DNA of 64,000 nucleotides, from positions 20,718,527 through 20,782,526 of the forward strand of contig NC_089730.1 of the NCBI RefSeq assembly GCF_035083965.1, in the 5' to 3' direction. A program made the translations under genes and the position numbers. Below, piece by piece: positions 1 through 11,131 of this stretch. Origin of the DNA: Branchiostoma lanceolatum (Eukaryota; Chordata; Leptocardii; Amphioxiformes; Branchiostomatidae). Under the pieces are notes generated by a model that made no database searches, was not told the DNA's origin, and saw only the letters and a list, made by a program, of their open reading frames with translations. Numbering within the stretch: position 1 is the first letter of the stretch; each line of letters opens with the position of its first letter.

Positions 1-1628
1 TCACCTGTATGCGTTCTCATATGGTGGTCTAAATTGACTTTCTGTGCAGCAGAATAGTCACACTGGTTGCATTTGTAGGGTTTCTCACCTGTATGCGTTC
101 TCATATGGTTGTCTAAATTGCCTTTGAATGCAGCAGAATAGTCACACTGGTTACATTTGTAGGGTTTCTCACCTGTATGCGTTCTCATATGGTGGTCTAA
201 ATTGACTTTCAATGCAGCAGAATAGTCACACTGGTCACACTTGTAGGGTTTCTCACCTGTATGCGTTCTCATGTGGTTGTCTACAGTGCATTTCTGTGCA
301 GCAGAATAGTCACACTTGTCACACTTGTAGGGTTTCTCACCTGTATGTGTTCTCATATGTTTTCTTAACGTAGACTTGTAAGCCGCTCTGTACCCGCACA
401 CGTCGCATCTGTGGGATCCATCCAAAGCATCTTGTGCTAGTTGCCTTTCAATCTGTTCTGGATTATTTTGTACGTTTATCTGTGATGGGACTTCCTTGTC
501 GGGCGATGAAGGGTAAATACCACACGTTTCTTTGTCCTGTTCTTCTGTTATGCCAGTCTCGTTCACTCTGTTGTTAGTCTCGTTCCCAGAACGCCCAGCG
601 TGTTTAGCCATGTGTCGCGCTAAATCGCGTTTTCGTGCAGCAGAATAGTCACTCAGGTCACATTTGAGTTTCTTACCTGTATGTATTCTCATATGCACGG
701 TTAGGCTAGACCTGTAATCCGTCCTGAATCCGCACTCCCCACACATGTAGGGTTTATCACCAGCGTGTTTTGCTATGTGTTGGTCTAAATCGCATTTTCG
801 TGTAGCAGAATAGTCGCACTGCTCACATTTGTACCTTTTTTGACCTGTATGTTTTTTCATATGTGTGGTTAGGTGAGATCTGTAAGCCGTCCTGTATCCG
901 CACTCCCCACACATGTACGGTTTGTCTCCTGTGTGTTTTGCCATGTGAATGTCCAAATGACCTTTCCGTGCAGCAGAGTAGTCACACTGATCACATTTGT
1001 AGGGTTTCTGACCCGTATGTTTTCTCATATGTGTGGTTAGGTGAGATCTGTAAGCCGCCCTGAACCCGCACTCCCCACACATGTAGGGCTTTTCTCCAGT
1101 GTGTTTCACCATGTGGTTATCGAGACTGAGCTTCCACTTGGTAGAAAAGTCGCACTGATCACAACTGTAAGGTTTTTCATCTGTATGTTTCCTCATATGT
1201 TGGGATAGGTGAGACCTTTTTGCTGTCCTGTATCCGCACTCCACACACCTGTAAGGCTTGTTAGCGGCGCGGTGTGCCACGTCTTTCCTTGCTACAGAGT
1301 GGTTGCTCTGCTCACATTTAAAGCTTTTCTCACCAATATTTTTTCTCATATGTGTTGATATGTTAGCCGTTTCATCCTTCATGTAGTCACATTCCGTGGA
1401 TCCTTTATCCCCAGTACGTTTTACCGCAAGTCTGTCCGTCTGCTCTGTTCTACTCTGTTTGGGAGGATGGTCAGCTTTTACCCCGCACGTTTCCTCGCAC
1501 GGAATGTCCTCATCATCGTCCTGCTGTCTTCCCGTGTCTGTTAAAGGGTCCTCGCTGCTGCCTGTCTCGTTCCCAAAGTGTTCAGTTGGCAGCTCGTTCA
1601 CAGGAATCTCACAACTTCTCTCGGCCAT
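1..1628 (-). CDS. ZF1: C2H2 poly-zinc-finger protein, two-leader fusion, 3' end outside window
   Basis: The frame is open from ATG at 1628 to the left edge (542 codons), so the C-terminus is missing. Residues 1 to about 75 are the family leader (EIPVNELPTEH, GRQQDDDEDIPCEETCGVK). The first two fingers are decayed (lost Cys, last His to Asn, Cys to Ser). Seven intact fingers and one with Cys to Ser follow. A second leader-like segment then appears inside the protein (GRSGNETNNRVNETG, EEQDKETCGIYPSS, DKEVPSQINVQNN), followed by at least five more fingers. The last four are all of one type in an 84-bp tandem repeat rather than alternating. Two leaders in one exon suggest a fusion of neighbouring genes. 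The ATG follows a possible acceptor (TTGTTGTTAG|AAATGG). Probable role: nuclear sequence-specific DNA binding; target unknown. Confidence 0.85.
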   Translation of the reverse strand, partial: MAERSCEIPVNELPTEHFGNETGSSEDPLTDTGRQQDDDEDIPCEETCGVKADHPPKQSRTEQTDRLAVKRTGDKGSTECDYMKDETANISTHMRKNIGEKSFKCEQSNHSVARKDVAHRAANKPYRCVECGYRTAKRSHLSQHMRKHTDEKPYSCDQCDFSTKWKLSLDNHMVKHTGEKPYMCGECGFRAAYRSHLTTHMRKHTGQKPYKCDQCDYSAARKGHLDIHMAKHTGDKPYMCGECGYRTAYRSHLTTHMKKHTGQKRYKCEQCDYSATRKCDLDQHIAKHAGDKPYMCGECGFRTDYRSSLTVHMRIHTGKKLKCDLSDYSAARKRDLARHMAKHAGRSGNETNNRVNETGITEEQDKETCGIYPSSPDKEVPSQINVQNNPEQIERQLAQDALDGSHRCDVCGYRAAYKSTLRKHMRTHTGEKPYKCDKCDYSAAQKCTVDNHMRTHTGEKPYKCDQCDYSAALKVNLDHHMRTHTGEKPYKCNQCDYSAAFKGNLDNHMRTHTGEKPYKCNQCDYSAAQKVNLDHHMRTHTG

Positions 1629-2337
1629 TTCTAACAACAATACAATGAAAAAAGTAAAGCTTTATAAACATAGTTCCCATTCACACCCTTTCATCGTGCA
1701 TGTCCACAGTCACAGCCTACAAGTGTGTCATGTCAAACTACCGCGGCTTCACATACATATTGTACCCAAGAAGGTTGAAATAAGATTTATTCTAACCTAC
1801 TTGGTGTAACGAACCACTCTCACGCCCTGTCCCTCACCCTGGGGTTGGTAAAGGAGACTCAAGACTAAACGTCTGTGTATTCAGTTTATCAAGCCACGTG
1901 GAGATCTCTACTTGTTCTAACCGGTTCTAACTTCTATGTGGCCTCTCTGTGTCAGTGGGCTATTCTACTGCATTGACGGGTTGTGTCCTTCCTGGTCCCT
2001 ACACTACACAGACGAGCATCAATTCCATCGTCACTTCGACTTTTTGTAATAATCTATTTCATGACAGCAAGTATCAAGCCTGTCGGTGTATAACGCTCCA
2101 ACTCTAGAAAGGTCAGAAATATCCCCCCTCCCCAGATTAGACGAGTCTAATGATTTTAAAACAAAGTACTTAAAAATTATCTTAACAAGTAAATTCATGA
2201 CGCGGCCTACAAAGTTTCATCACACTAAACGCTCTTATATGCCCCCCTCCCCCATTCTAAGCCGATGCAAGATATTCATCAAAACATCTTCCCAGTTCAA
2301 ACTAGCTGCCTCGTTGCGTTCAAAAGAGCCTCGGAAC
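1629..2337 (-). other. ZF1 intron 1
   Basis: This stretch lies between the coding exon of ZF1 and its promoter/first-exon block. I see no coding signal. It contains a C-rich tract near 2240-2255 (G-rich in the transcript), about 100 nt downstream of the 5' donor, which recurs at the matching place in the other genes. Confidence 0.55.
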
Positions 2338-2506
2338 ACTTACCTATCTGTTTGAAACGTTACCTGGTTGATGCAGGGTTGAAGTCACATCGGATTTGCC
2401 TTCAATTTGCGAGAAGAAATCACTCTCCTCACATAGCTCAAAATGGCGGACAGAGGAGCAAAGCTACAAGGGTCAAAGGTCAAAGGCTGAAACCTGATTA
2501 CCGAGA
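2338..2506 (-). promoter_or_regulatory. Promoter and non-coding first exon of ZF1
   Basis: This block recurs upstream of nearly every zinc-finger gene here. On the gene strand it reads conserved DNA, a CCGCCATTTTG motif, then a 5' splice donor. In this copy the donor GT is at 2342-2343 (CAGATAG|GTAAGT). CAAAATGGCGGAC at 2439-2451 resembles a YY1 site, or the TISU initiator element if read on the plus strand. GGGTCAAAGGTCA at 2470-2482 is an exact DR1 nuclear-receptor-type repeat. CCTGATTACC follows. No TATA box was seen. The transcription start is not known, and protein binding is inferred only from motif resemblance. Confidence 0.6.
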
Positions 2507-3039
2507 TTGCATATGGGTCACAGTACAACGGCCGTCGATTACGTTATCTTTCTTTAGCGTATTTGATATTGTCTTGCATAAAGGCAATACACATCTGTAA
2601 GTCTGTGTAAGTCGTGTTTTATTCAACAGTACCATGCATACAGCAAGAGCACGAAGGCACAACACTACTTCAAAGAGAAGAACAATGCTGAAATTTCAAA
2701 TCGTTTGGATTAACGTGAATTTTACATAGATTAAGCTGCTGTTGCTATGTCATCAATTAAATAAGTTCTGGAACAAAACAGACTACAGCACGGAAGGTAT
2801 CATGCTACATCTAAGACTATTATTCAATAACGACATGGAGGGAATTTCAGTGATGGTTAACAATATTTCCATTAACATACACACTTGGGGCACTTCACTA
2901 GTATGCTGTGATAGGCGGCAAACTAGACTGCCTTTCTGCTGTGGAGTATTTGCAGTGGTCCAATATTTTCTATTTTTTTTTCGTTACCAGAAGTGAATCT
3001 TCTCAAGTTTTCAGCGCTTAAGTCCTGGTCTTTTCTTTC
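2507..3039. other. Spacer, nothing recognised
   Basis: AT-rich sequence between the ZF1 promoter block and the ZF2 remnant. Short open frames here lack any recognisable family feature. Confidence 0.4.
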
Positions 3040-3989
<950 letters not shown>

Positions 3990-5214
3990 TTTGGTGACAC
4001 TAGCACCCCTGTCATAGTCATGAATCTGACAGCTTTGTTCCGCGCCCTCTCCAGTTTATCCTTGTCGACACTGATAATTAAGTGGCCGTGGTTTGTATAT
4101 CTGAGTACCTCTCACAACGGCAATACCCATTAACAGGTACACGTAGTTCAAAACGGTCTTAGAACCTTTATTTCGCTACATTTCATAACAATCACCGTGC
4201 AAATAGTTGTTACTAGTTTCTATCAATACAGGTGAACATCAAAATACAACTTCACCATCATGCTTTTTAAACACTGATAATGCTTTAGCATCAAACATGT
4301 CACAACTAAGAACAGCTACAGAAACAACATTTCAAACATACCATTCAATGCACTGCTTCATGTAAGGTTCACCGCAAAGTCTCTTAAATCTCTATATGAA
4401 CAATGATGCTACCTATCTATTGTGCCTACGTTTGTACTAACGATGAGTACAGACAATGTATGACATTTGTCTTCTTTCAGAATTTCATCACAGCTTAGAA
4501 TCATAAAACTACAGAAAAAGAATAATATCAACAGGCCTTGTACAACGTCTAGTCTCATGTATAATAGTAGCCATCAGCAGTGTCAAAATTGTCTTATTCA
4601 ACGTCTAATTCCATGTAAAACAGTAGTCCTCATCAGGGTAAAAATTGTCTTATACAACATCTAATCACATGTAAAATAGCAGGCCTCATTCATTAGTGTA
4701 ACATTTGGTCCCATGTCGTGCATAAGACTAAAAAACTACAATGGCGTGAATTCTGAGGACGAGGGTTCAAAGTCAGATCGATGCTGTTCTATCATCAAAC
4801 TTGTCTTCAAGTGTATTATAAACCAAACCCTTTGGTACTAACTTATCACAGTTTGTCGTAAAACGGTCACTGTGCTTGTTGAACGCTATTAATCTACCAT
4901 GATATTAAAAACTTTCTATCAACGCAGATGCAATTTGAAGCTATGATATAACAAACTGTATTAAATTTCCGTATGGACAAGATTCAAATATCCATATCCT
5001 ATCTACAGAAAACTAGAAATATACAACATAATCAACACATCACAGAGATGAGCAAGTATCATACCTTTGTACAGTGTGAAGATAACAAAGTGTACTCAAA
5101 TTTGAATTGGTTTTAAGCAGTGTGTTTCCTCTTTCGTTTCCAAAAATAAAGAACTGTCATCAGAATTGTGCCTGCTCTTTTTACGTACGTTGTCTTTATC
5201 ACGTTTTAGCGTGT
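3990..5214. other. Spacer with old duplicated segment
   Basis: No gene seen. The stretch around 4290-4400 (AAGAACAGCTACAGAAACAA and following) resembles 10840-10990, and more weakly 18020-18070. This suggests that the spacers of the left part of the cluster are themselves old duplicates. Confidence 0.4.
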
Positions 5215-5511
5215 AGGTCTTAACTATTTTTCATGGTGACGAAATGCCACCTTTGTTACATTTCTTTGGATTTCAACAGTTTGTTTAGTCACATTTGAAG
5301 TCACATGTTCTTTCCTATGTCGGGACAAAAGTTCACAGTCATTTACCCGCACATGCGTGTTTTTTCTTAAGTGTTTGTGTGTGGCCATGTACCGACCGCG
5401 GTTTAAATTCCGTGTCTGTGCAGCAGAGGCGTGGCACTAGTTATCCGTATTGTTTTTCTCACCTTTATGCGTTCTCATTTTCAATGGTAGGGTAGACCTG
5501 TAGGCGGTCCT
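5215..5511 (-). pseudogene. Fossil fingers downstream of ZF3
   Basis: Decayed finger sequence continues past the ZF3 stop. The final finger reads MYWECL then a stop, followed in the same frame by RTAYRSTLPLKMRTHKGEK. Earlier pieces show recognisable but frame-broken HTGEKP linkers. This marks a once longer array. Confidence 0.6.
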
Positions 5512-6597
5512 TTACAAGCACTCCCAATACATGCAAGGCGTTTCTACACTGTGCTGAAGCACGTGTCGGTCTAAACTGCGTTTCTGTGCAGCAGTATAGT
5601 CACACTGGTCACATTTATATGGTTTTACTCCTGTATGTTTTCTCATGTGCCTGGGTAGGTTGGACCTCTCAGCCGTCCTGTATCCACACTCTCCACACAT
5701 GTATGGCTTTTCTCCTGTGTGTATATTCATGTGGTCGTCTAAATTGTTTTTCTTTGCAGATGAATATTCGCACAGGTCACATTTATAGGGCTTGTCACCT
5801 GTATGTGTTTTCATATGGGCGGACAGGTGAGACCTATCAGCGGTCCTGTAGCCGCACTCCCCACACATGTAGGGTTTTTCCCCAGTATGCTTTGCCATGT
5901 GTCGGTCAAGATTGCCTTTCAGTGCAGAAGAATATTCACACTGGTCACATTTGTAAGGTTTCTTACCCGTATGTGTTCTCATATGTACGGTTAGGTTGGA
6001 CCTCACAGCGGTCCTGTATCCGCACTCTCCACACATGTAGGGTTTATCCCCGGTGTGTTTATTCATGTGCTGGTCTAAATCGCCTTTCCTTGCAACAGAA
6101 TAGTCACACTGGTCACAGTTATACGGTTTTTCACCTGTATGAGTTTTGATATGCCTTGATAGGTCAGCCTTGAAAGCTGTTCTATAGTCACACTCCATAC
6201 ATGCGAAAGGTTTATCCACAGTACGTTTCACCGCAAGTCTGTCTGTCTGGTCTGTACGACCTTGTACGGCAGGATGGACAAAGTTTACCCAGGACGCTTC
6301 CGCGATTGAAATGTCTTCTTCTTTAACTTGCTGCATTTCCGTGTCTAATTTCTCGCTGCACTTTGTCTTGTTCACATGTCGCACATTTGGTAATTCGTCC
6401 ATGGAATCATCACCGCCTCTATCGTCTCTGGTGTGTTTAGCCACGTGTCGGTCTAAAGTGCCTTTCTGTGCAGCAGTGTAGTCGCACTGGTCACACCTGT
6501 AAGGTCTCTCACCCGTGTGTTTCCTCAGGTGCTCGATTAGGCGAGACTTGTAAGGCGCCCTGTACCCACACGTATCGCATTTGTAGGATGCATCCAT
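5512..6597 (-). CDS. ZF3: C2H2 zinc-finger protein, 10 fingers with internal leader
   Basis: The 361-residue frame begins at ATG 6597 (MDASYKCDTCGYRAPYK). Two fingers come first, then a leader-like segment at roughly residues 65-130 (SMDELPNVRHVNK, QQVKEEDISIAEAS, GRTDQTDRLAVKRTVDK), then eight good fingers in alternating types and a broken eleventh. Upstream of the ATG the frame stays open to about 6780 without another ATG. It encodes sequence like the second leader of ZF1 (SDDKVSSQLYVQ compared with PDKEVPSQINVQ), so the true start may be in another exon or lost. The only promoter block upstream (9.3-9.5 kb) has a damaged donor and no YY1-like motif. It may be a weakly expressed or dying gene; DNA binding is inferred from the family. 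Confidence 0.75.
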   Translation of the reverse strand: MDASYKCDTCGYRAPYKSRLIEHLRKHTGERPYRCDQCDYTAAQKGTLDRHVAKHTRDDRGGDDSMDELPNVRHVNKTKCSEKLDTEMQQVKEEDISIAEASWVNFVHPAVQGRTDQTDRLAVKRTVDKPFACMECDYRTAFKADLSRHIKTHTGEKPYNCDQCDYSVARKGDLDQHMNKHTGDKPYMCGECGYRTAVRSNLTVHMRTHTGKKPYKCDQCEYSSALKGNLDRHMAKHTGEKPYMCGECGYRTADRSHLSAHMKTHTGDKPYKCDLCEYSSAKKNNLDDHMNIHTGEKPYMCGECGYRTAERSNLPRHMRKHTGVKPYKCDQCDYTAAQKRSLDRHVLQHSVETPCMYWECL

Positions 6598-6831
6598 ATT
6601 GGTATCATGTGCTATTGGCCTGCCAAAATGTCCTGTTCGAGTTTGGACGTATAGTTGTGATGAGACCTTGTCGTCTGAAGCAGAGGCTACGTCTTCTTGA
6701 ATAGAGTCACCTTTTTCTTGTCTCCTGCCTTGTTTTATTGTATAAAGCTCGTAGAAATTAATTTCATAGGAGAGTTAAGGTTTCGGCTCTTTTTAAAGAT
6801 TTTTGCGCCTGTATTTTCAACTTTTAGTACC

Positions 6832-6871
6832 CCTTTTCCAGCATTGCACTTAGTGCAATGCTGGAAAAAGG
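6832..6871. repeat. Near-perfect 40-bp palindrome
   Basis: TTTTCCAGCATTGCACT is followed at once by its complement (AGTGCAATGCTGGAAAA), with one extra T in the run. Weaker symmetry extends outward to about 6825 and 6885. It would form a hairpin with almost no loop. It may be the core of a degenerate foldback transposon; no host function is evident. Confidence 0.8.
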
Positions 6872-7567
6872 TAGCACTAAATAAGAGTACTTAATCAAGT
6901 ACTAGTGCAATCCAAGAGAAGAATACTGCATGTTGCAGGAATAGGCGTAAAACACTAATCTATTATATATTAGCCGGATCCTCACATCTGCTTGGAGATT
7001 CGTATTCGTTTGCGTTTTCTATTTCACACAGGTTAAGAGCACAATGAACATAGTCAAGAAATGTAATAGAAAATGCTGGGATGAGACAGACACCAATCTG
7101 GTCTACATGTGGAAGTGAGAGTTACTGTCAGACAGAAACCAATCAGAAATCAATCTGGTTTATTTGTGGTAACAATCTATAGATACGGAAACAATATTAA
7201 TTAAATACGTAACAACTGATAAGTAGAGCAACTAACGTGATAAGTCAATGATAACAGATATACAGATAACGACTGCATAAATACGTAAACTTACTAAGGA
7301 TTAAGAATCAATAACAGCTAATAGCTAAATGATAACAACTAGGCAAATAAGTAAATGATATGTACATTAACGAAAGTACTGCTTTCAGTCAGTCTAACGA
7401 AAGTAATAAGTTTAACAATTATACAACTAATCATAGAATACACGTATCAAACTGAATTAGCTAGCATGTGGTACTACCGTACTAGTATATAGAACAGAAA
7501 GACTTCAGAACTTAAGAAATGCATAAACTTAAATAGCAATCAATTCAATCAATCAAGATAATGCAAA

Positions 7568-7917
7568 TTAAATTATACTCCAACTAAGGAATTTGACTCA
7601 CTGGATTTTTGACCGAAACACTCTGTCTTCATCAGCCACTAAGTATCTGACCCAAGCGCTGTATACACGTGATTCTTAAGCCGTGACGTCAGCGCTGGAT
7701 CAAAGTTTATCGGAAATCTATATCGCCCCCCGTCCCGGTTGAATGAAGGTTGCTTTGCTTTACCATGATGACTTCTGACAAATTTTGACCAAGCGCTGAC
7801 GTCACACATGCGTAAACATCACGTGTCTACTGCGTTTGGGTCAGATAGCTGCTGAAGAACGAGTCATTTGGTAAAAAATGTCGGTGAGTTAAATTCCTTG
7901 AGTTGCAATATAGTTTG
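7568..7917. mobile_element. Foldback / long inverted-repeat element
   Basis: Left arm about 7568-7696 and right arm about 7792-7917 are inverted copies. Shared blocks include AAGGAATTTGACTCAC compared with AAGGAATTTAACTCAC, TATCTGACCCAA, ACACGTGAT and GTGACGTCAGCGCT. About 95 bp lie between the arms. No open frame is present, so it is a non-autonomous element. I did not find a clear target duplication. Confidence 0.7.
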
Positions 7918-9312
7918 ATCTTCATGATATAATCAACAACTCAGACGAAGTTCATTCACTGCTCAGAGGTTCGTAATTTCTATTGGATTGAAACAACACC
8001 AAACTATTACAGTTCAATTTAACATAAAAGAAACCAAAACATTTGAGGAACCAGTCTTCAATCCTACCAGTCTGATTTGGAGTATCTGCTTACAGTTCAC
8101 CTGTATAAAAAAAAATAAAAAAAATAAACTCACATGAACTTTCATGCTAGGAACAAAGATATACGACGAAAAAAAGATGAATGTAAAATTTGGTACATAA
8201 ATGACTGCTTGGTATAGAATATTTAGCATGTTATTAAATTTTGGTAGTGATTTGCCGATCGGTAAGTCCTGATTTCCAAATTTGTGGGCACCTGGTCCTA
8301 ATGGTGAAAATTAATTGATGGGTTTTGCTTGGATCTGTTTCAAATTATTCCACTGCCTTGTACTGTAATAATCAAATCCAGTTGTAGTTAACAAAAAAGA
8401 CATTTGAAATGATTTAGTACACAGTAACTATTTCCAAGTACCTTTATGAAAAAAGGGCAGATTTCTAGCTTGTTTATATCATATATGTATATAGTTTTGA
8501 TATACGTACTATGAAATTACGAAGCTATGGGGAAAGGGAATGTGTATGAGACTTTCGAAACAATCCAAACGTAGCGTTTGTGCAGAAGTAGTCGTTTTAG
8601 GGCTGTGGAGTATGTATCAAACCAGACCATGTGACAATATGCAATACCAGACTATAGTATATGATTATTAATAGATAGCAAAGTTTTCGAATACAGTAAA
8701 ATTGCAAGTTTAAACAAAAATATATTTTGGATGATACAATAAACCACAAATATTTGTGCGTTACATTAACGACTAGCCTAAAGTTCTATTTGATGTTCAG
8801 TGGCGATCATGTGAACTGCAGCCGATGCAAAACCATTCAAGCCAACTAAACAAATGTCGTAAATTACGATGTTGTTCTGTCCATTGTCGATGCGAACTCA
8901 CACAGTTTCAACACTGACGCCATTCTATACCATTTACCAAAGTCTCCACCTTGCTGACGTGGACAGAAAAAATCACAAACGTATTTTTAAAGTACGATGA
9001 AGCACACTATATACCCGGACTACTACTGCGACCTTGAGAAATTGGACATAACCTGCCCCCCTCCCCAACATAGACTGGATTCATCCTTTCAAAACTTCCG
9101 AAACCTGCTTCGAAAGCATCTGCCCACGAGGCGACATACTACACGATTTTGCTAGTCGCCTGCCTCTTGTCCGTCTAGATATACTGTGTCACCTTGCACT
9201 ATTTATGCCCCCCCCCCCCCCACACACAATTCGATCCGCGGTGTTCATTATAAAACATTCCCCTACCCTGATGCGAACTTGACGCCTTGTTACGTTCAAC
9301 TGTGCCTCGGAA

Positions 9313-9461
9313 CTCTTATCTGTCTGCTTCGGATGTAACCTCGATGACACAGCGATGACAGTATCCTCAGATTAGACAGAGAACCAGGCGCAAAGGACAC
9401 AAACATCAACAGAACAAAGTTACAGGGGTAAAAGTCAAAGGTCACCAACCTGATTATCCTG
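9313..9461 (-). promoter_or_regulatory. Degenerate promoter block, probably of ZF3
   Basis: Matches the ZF1 block in order: GCCTCGGAAC, then a donor-like site, then AAAGTCAAAGGTCACC and CCTGATTATCC. The donor reads CAGACAG|ATAAGAG, so GT has become AT, and the CAAAATGGCGG motif is missing. The block is probably impaired. Confidence 0.45.
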
Positions 9462-11121
9462 ATCATAATACACTTCAGCTCACCGTATACCCAATGTCGA
9501 TTAATCGATTCTTCGACTCCTCGTTGGAGCTTAGCATTTTTCTGTTAACAAATATGAACATCTAAATAATAAATGATAAATCTATCGATCTTTTAAATTT
9601 CTGCCTAAAAGCAAATACTATTTTTGATAGGATAGAAATAGTCGCTACATACGGTATCCAATTGGTGTTAGTTGAAATACATGGATTGTATTCAATCTCC
9701 GAGTAGGCATATGGCTTATTTTGTGTCATTTTTTCCAGAATCTTTTACTGTCTAGTGTTCCTCTTACTTAACTTATATATGTACCAATGCACGTCTGGAC
9801 GAACGATACTACAACGATACCGACATGACTGCCTTTAATACAGCGTCGGTACGACACATAAGAGTACAGAACAGTTAGTCTCTACCAGACTGACTACGCT
9901 TGCTAATCGGGAAACAAAATTGCCAGGGGAGTTTGGCTACCAATGGGGTTGACTAGCCGGGGTTGGGTACCTTACCGTGGACTGACTCTACTGGCCAGTT
10001 ATTTCCTTTTTTGCCGAATTCTAAAATCCGTAACCCCGTATAGGAAGGCCTTGTGAAAAACTTCATGACAGCAGTGGCCTGCACTTAGTGTGGAGAGGTT
10101 GGAATAAAGTTATTTTCTTCTTTTCTTTCTTTGTCGCTTCAAGACTGTGCCCAGCGTTAGAAATACAACGGTGCCTAAACTTGCAACTATTTAATAGTTT
10201 GAAGATCGAGACAAATACTAACAGACGCGGGCTTTGTCAACAGTTTCTAATAACCTTTATTCTAAAGTAAAACGGCAAACAACGCCAGATTATAAACAAA
10301 CTAAGGTTAACACGAAAAACATGACGAATTGCGTTTAGTTCAAGAAAATGTTCAAGTGTTGTAACTCTTATCATTAATTACAGTGTGATAAAAAACACAT
10401 TTTTCACTCTCGTGTTTAAAAAAAAAAGTTTACAAAGTAACTGTCACTACCACTGAACCCTATCTAACAAACCCAGGGTTTATCATATCTGTGTATTTAG
10501 CCATGTGAATGTTTCAACTATTTCCCATTTTGACAAAATGTAGCATTTGCTCCGTTTATCATATTTTTAAGCAGTAGGTTCGGCTCAAGCGATCTATGTT
10601 TGCGGCTCAAGCGATCTATGTGCCTTTATTTTGCAAAACCTCAAACAACGTTCCATCAATTCGAGTTCCCTATAGTCATAGTGCCTATCGTTGTGTTTGA
10701 ATACAGACATGCATATCATATAGTTTCCCTTTGTAGGACGTCAGGAAAACCTGAGTATAAACAACTACAACTTGCAAGGACGTGCTTTTTATAGGACGGG
10801 GGGTTTACGTCACACCAATGCTGCTATACTATTTAACATTTTATGACTAAGAACAGCTACAGAAATAACATCTCGTAACACAACAACTGGGAAGAACAAC
10901 TGGGAAGAACAACTGGTGCAAACGCTCAAACGTGACGTTCAATGTACTGCTTTGTTCCATTGCAATCTCATCAGAAACTCTCCTACATAACGTTAACTAT
11001 ATGGACAACAAGGTATAGAATACTCGTCTTGTAAATCATCGGTGTTTGTACAATCACGTATAATATTCTCTCCTATTACCACGCCGATTTCAACCATCGT
11101 TGGTGATGTATTGAGTTGCAC
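9462..11121. other. Spacer, nothing coding recognised
   Basis: AT-rich spacer. Small tandem duplications are present: a 21-bp unit GCGGCTCAAGCGATCTATGT around 10579-10621, and GAACAACTGG repeats near 10880-10920. The 10840-10990 part resembles 4290-4400. Confidence 0.4.
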
Positions 11122-11131
11122 TATTCAAACT
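11122..11131. repeat. Target-site duplication, left copy
   Basis: TATTCAAACT, identical to 12620-12629. The two copies bracket the truncated LINE, and the identity is limited to exactly these 10 bases. Confidence 0.85.

Larger units (their letters stand above)
6598..9312 (-). other. ZF3 upstream region / probable intron
   Basis: AT-rich sequence with no convincing gene. It holds a 40-bp palindrome (6832-6871) and a long inverted repeat (7568-7917), listed separately. A run of C at about 9209-9222 sits in the position of the C-tract found in the introns of the other genes. Confidence 0.45.

Noticed and set aside
1396-1809. 137-codon plus-strand frame
   Set aside because: Antisense to the ZF1 leader and intron; similar shadows occur opposite other leaders (46650, 54234, 61980).
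5586-6149. A 187-codon plus-strand open frame over ZF3 (and similar frames over other ZF genes)
   Set aside because: It is the antisense shadow of the repeated finger codons; the same Cys/His-rich pattern appears opposite every array.
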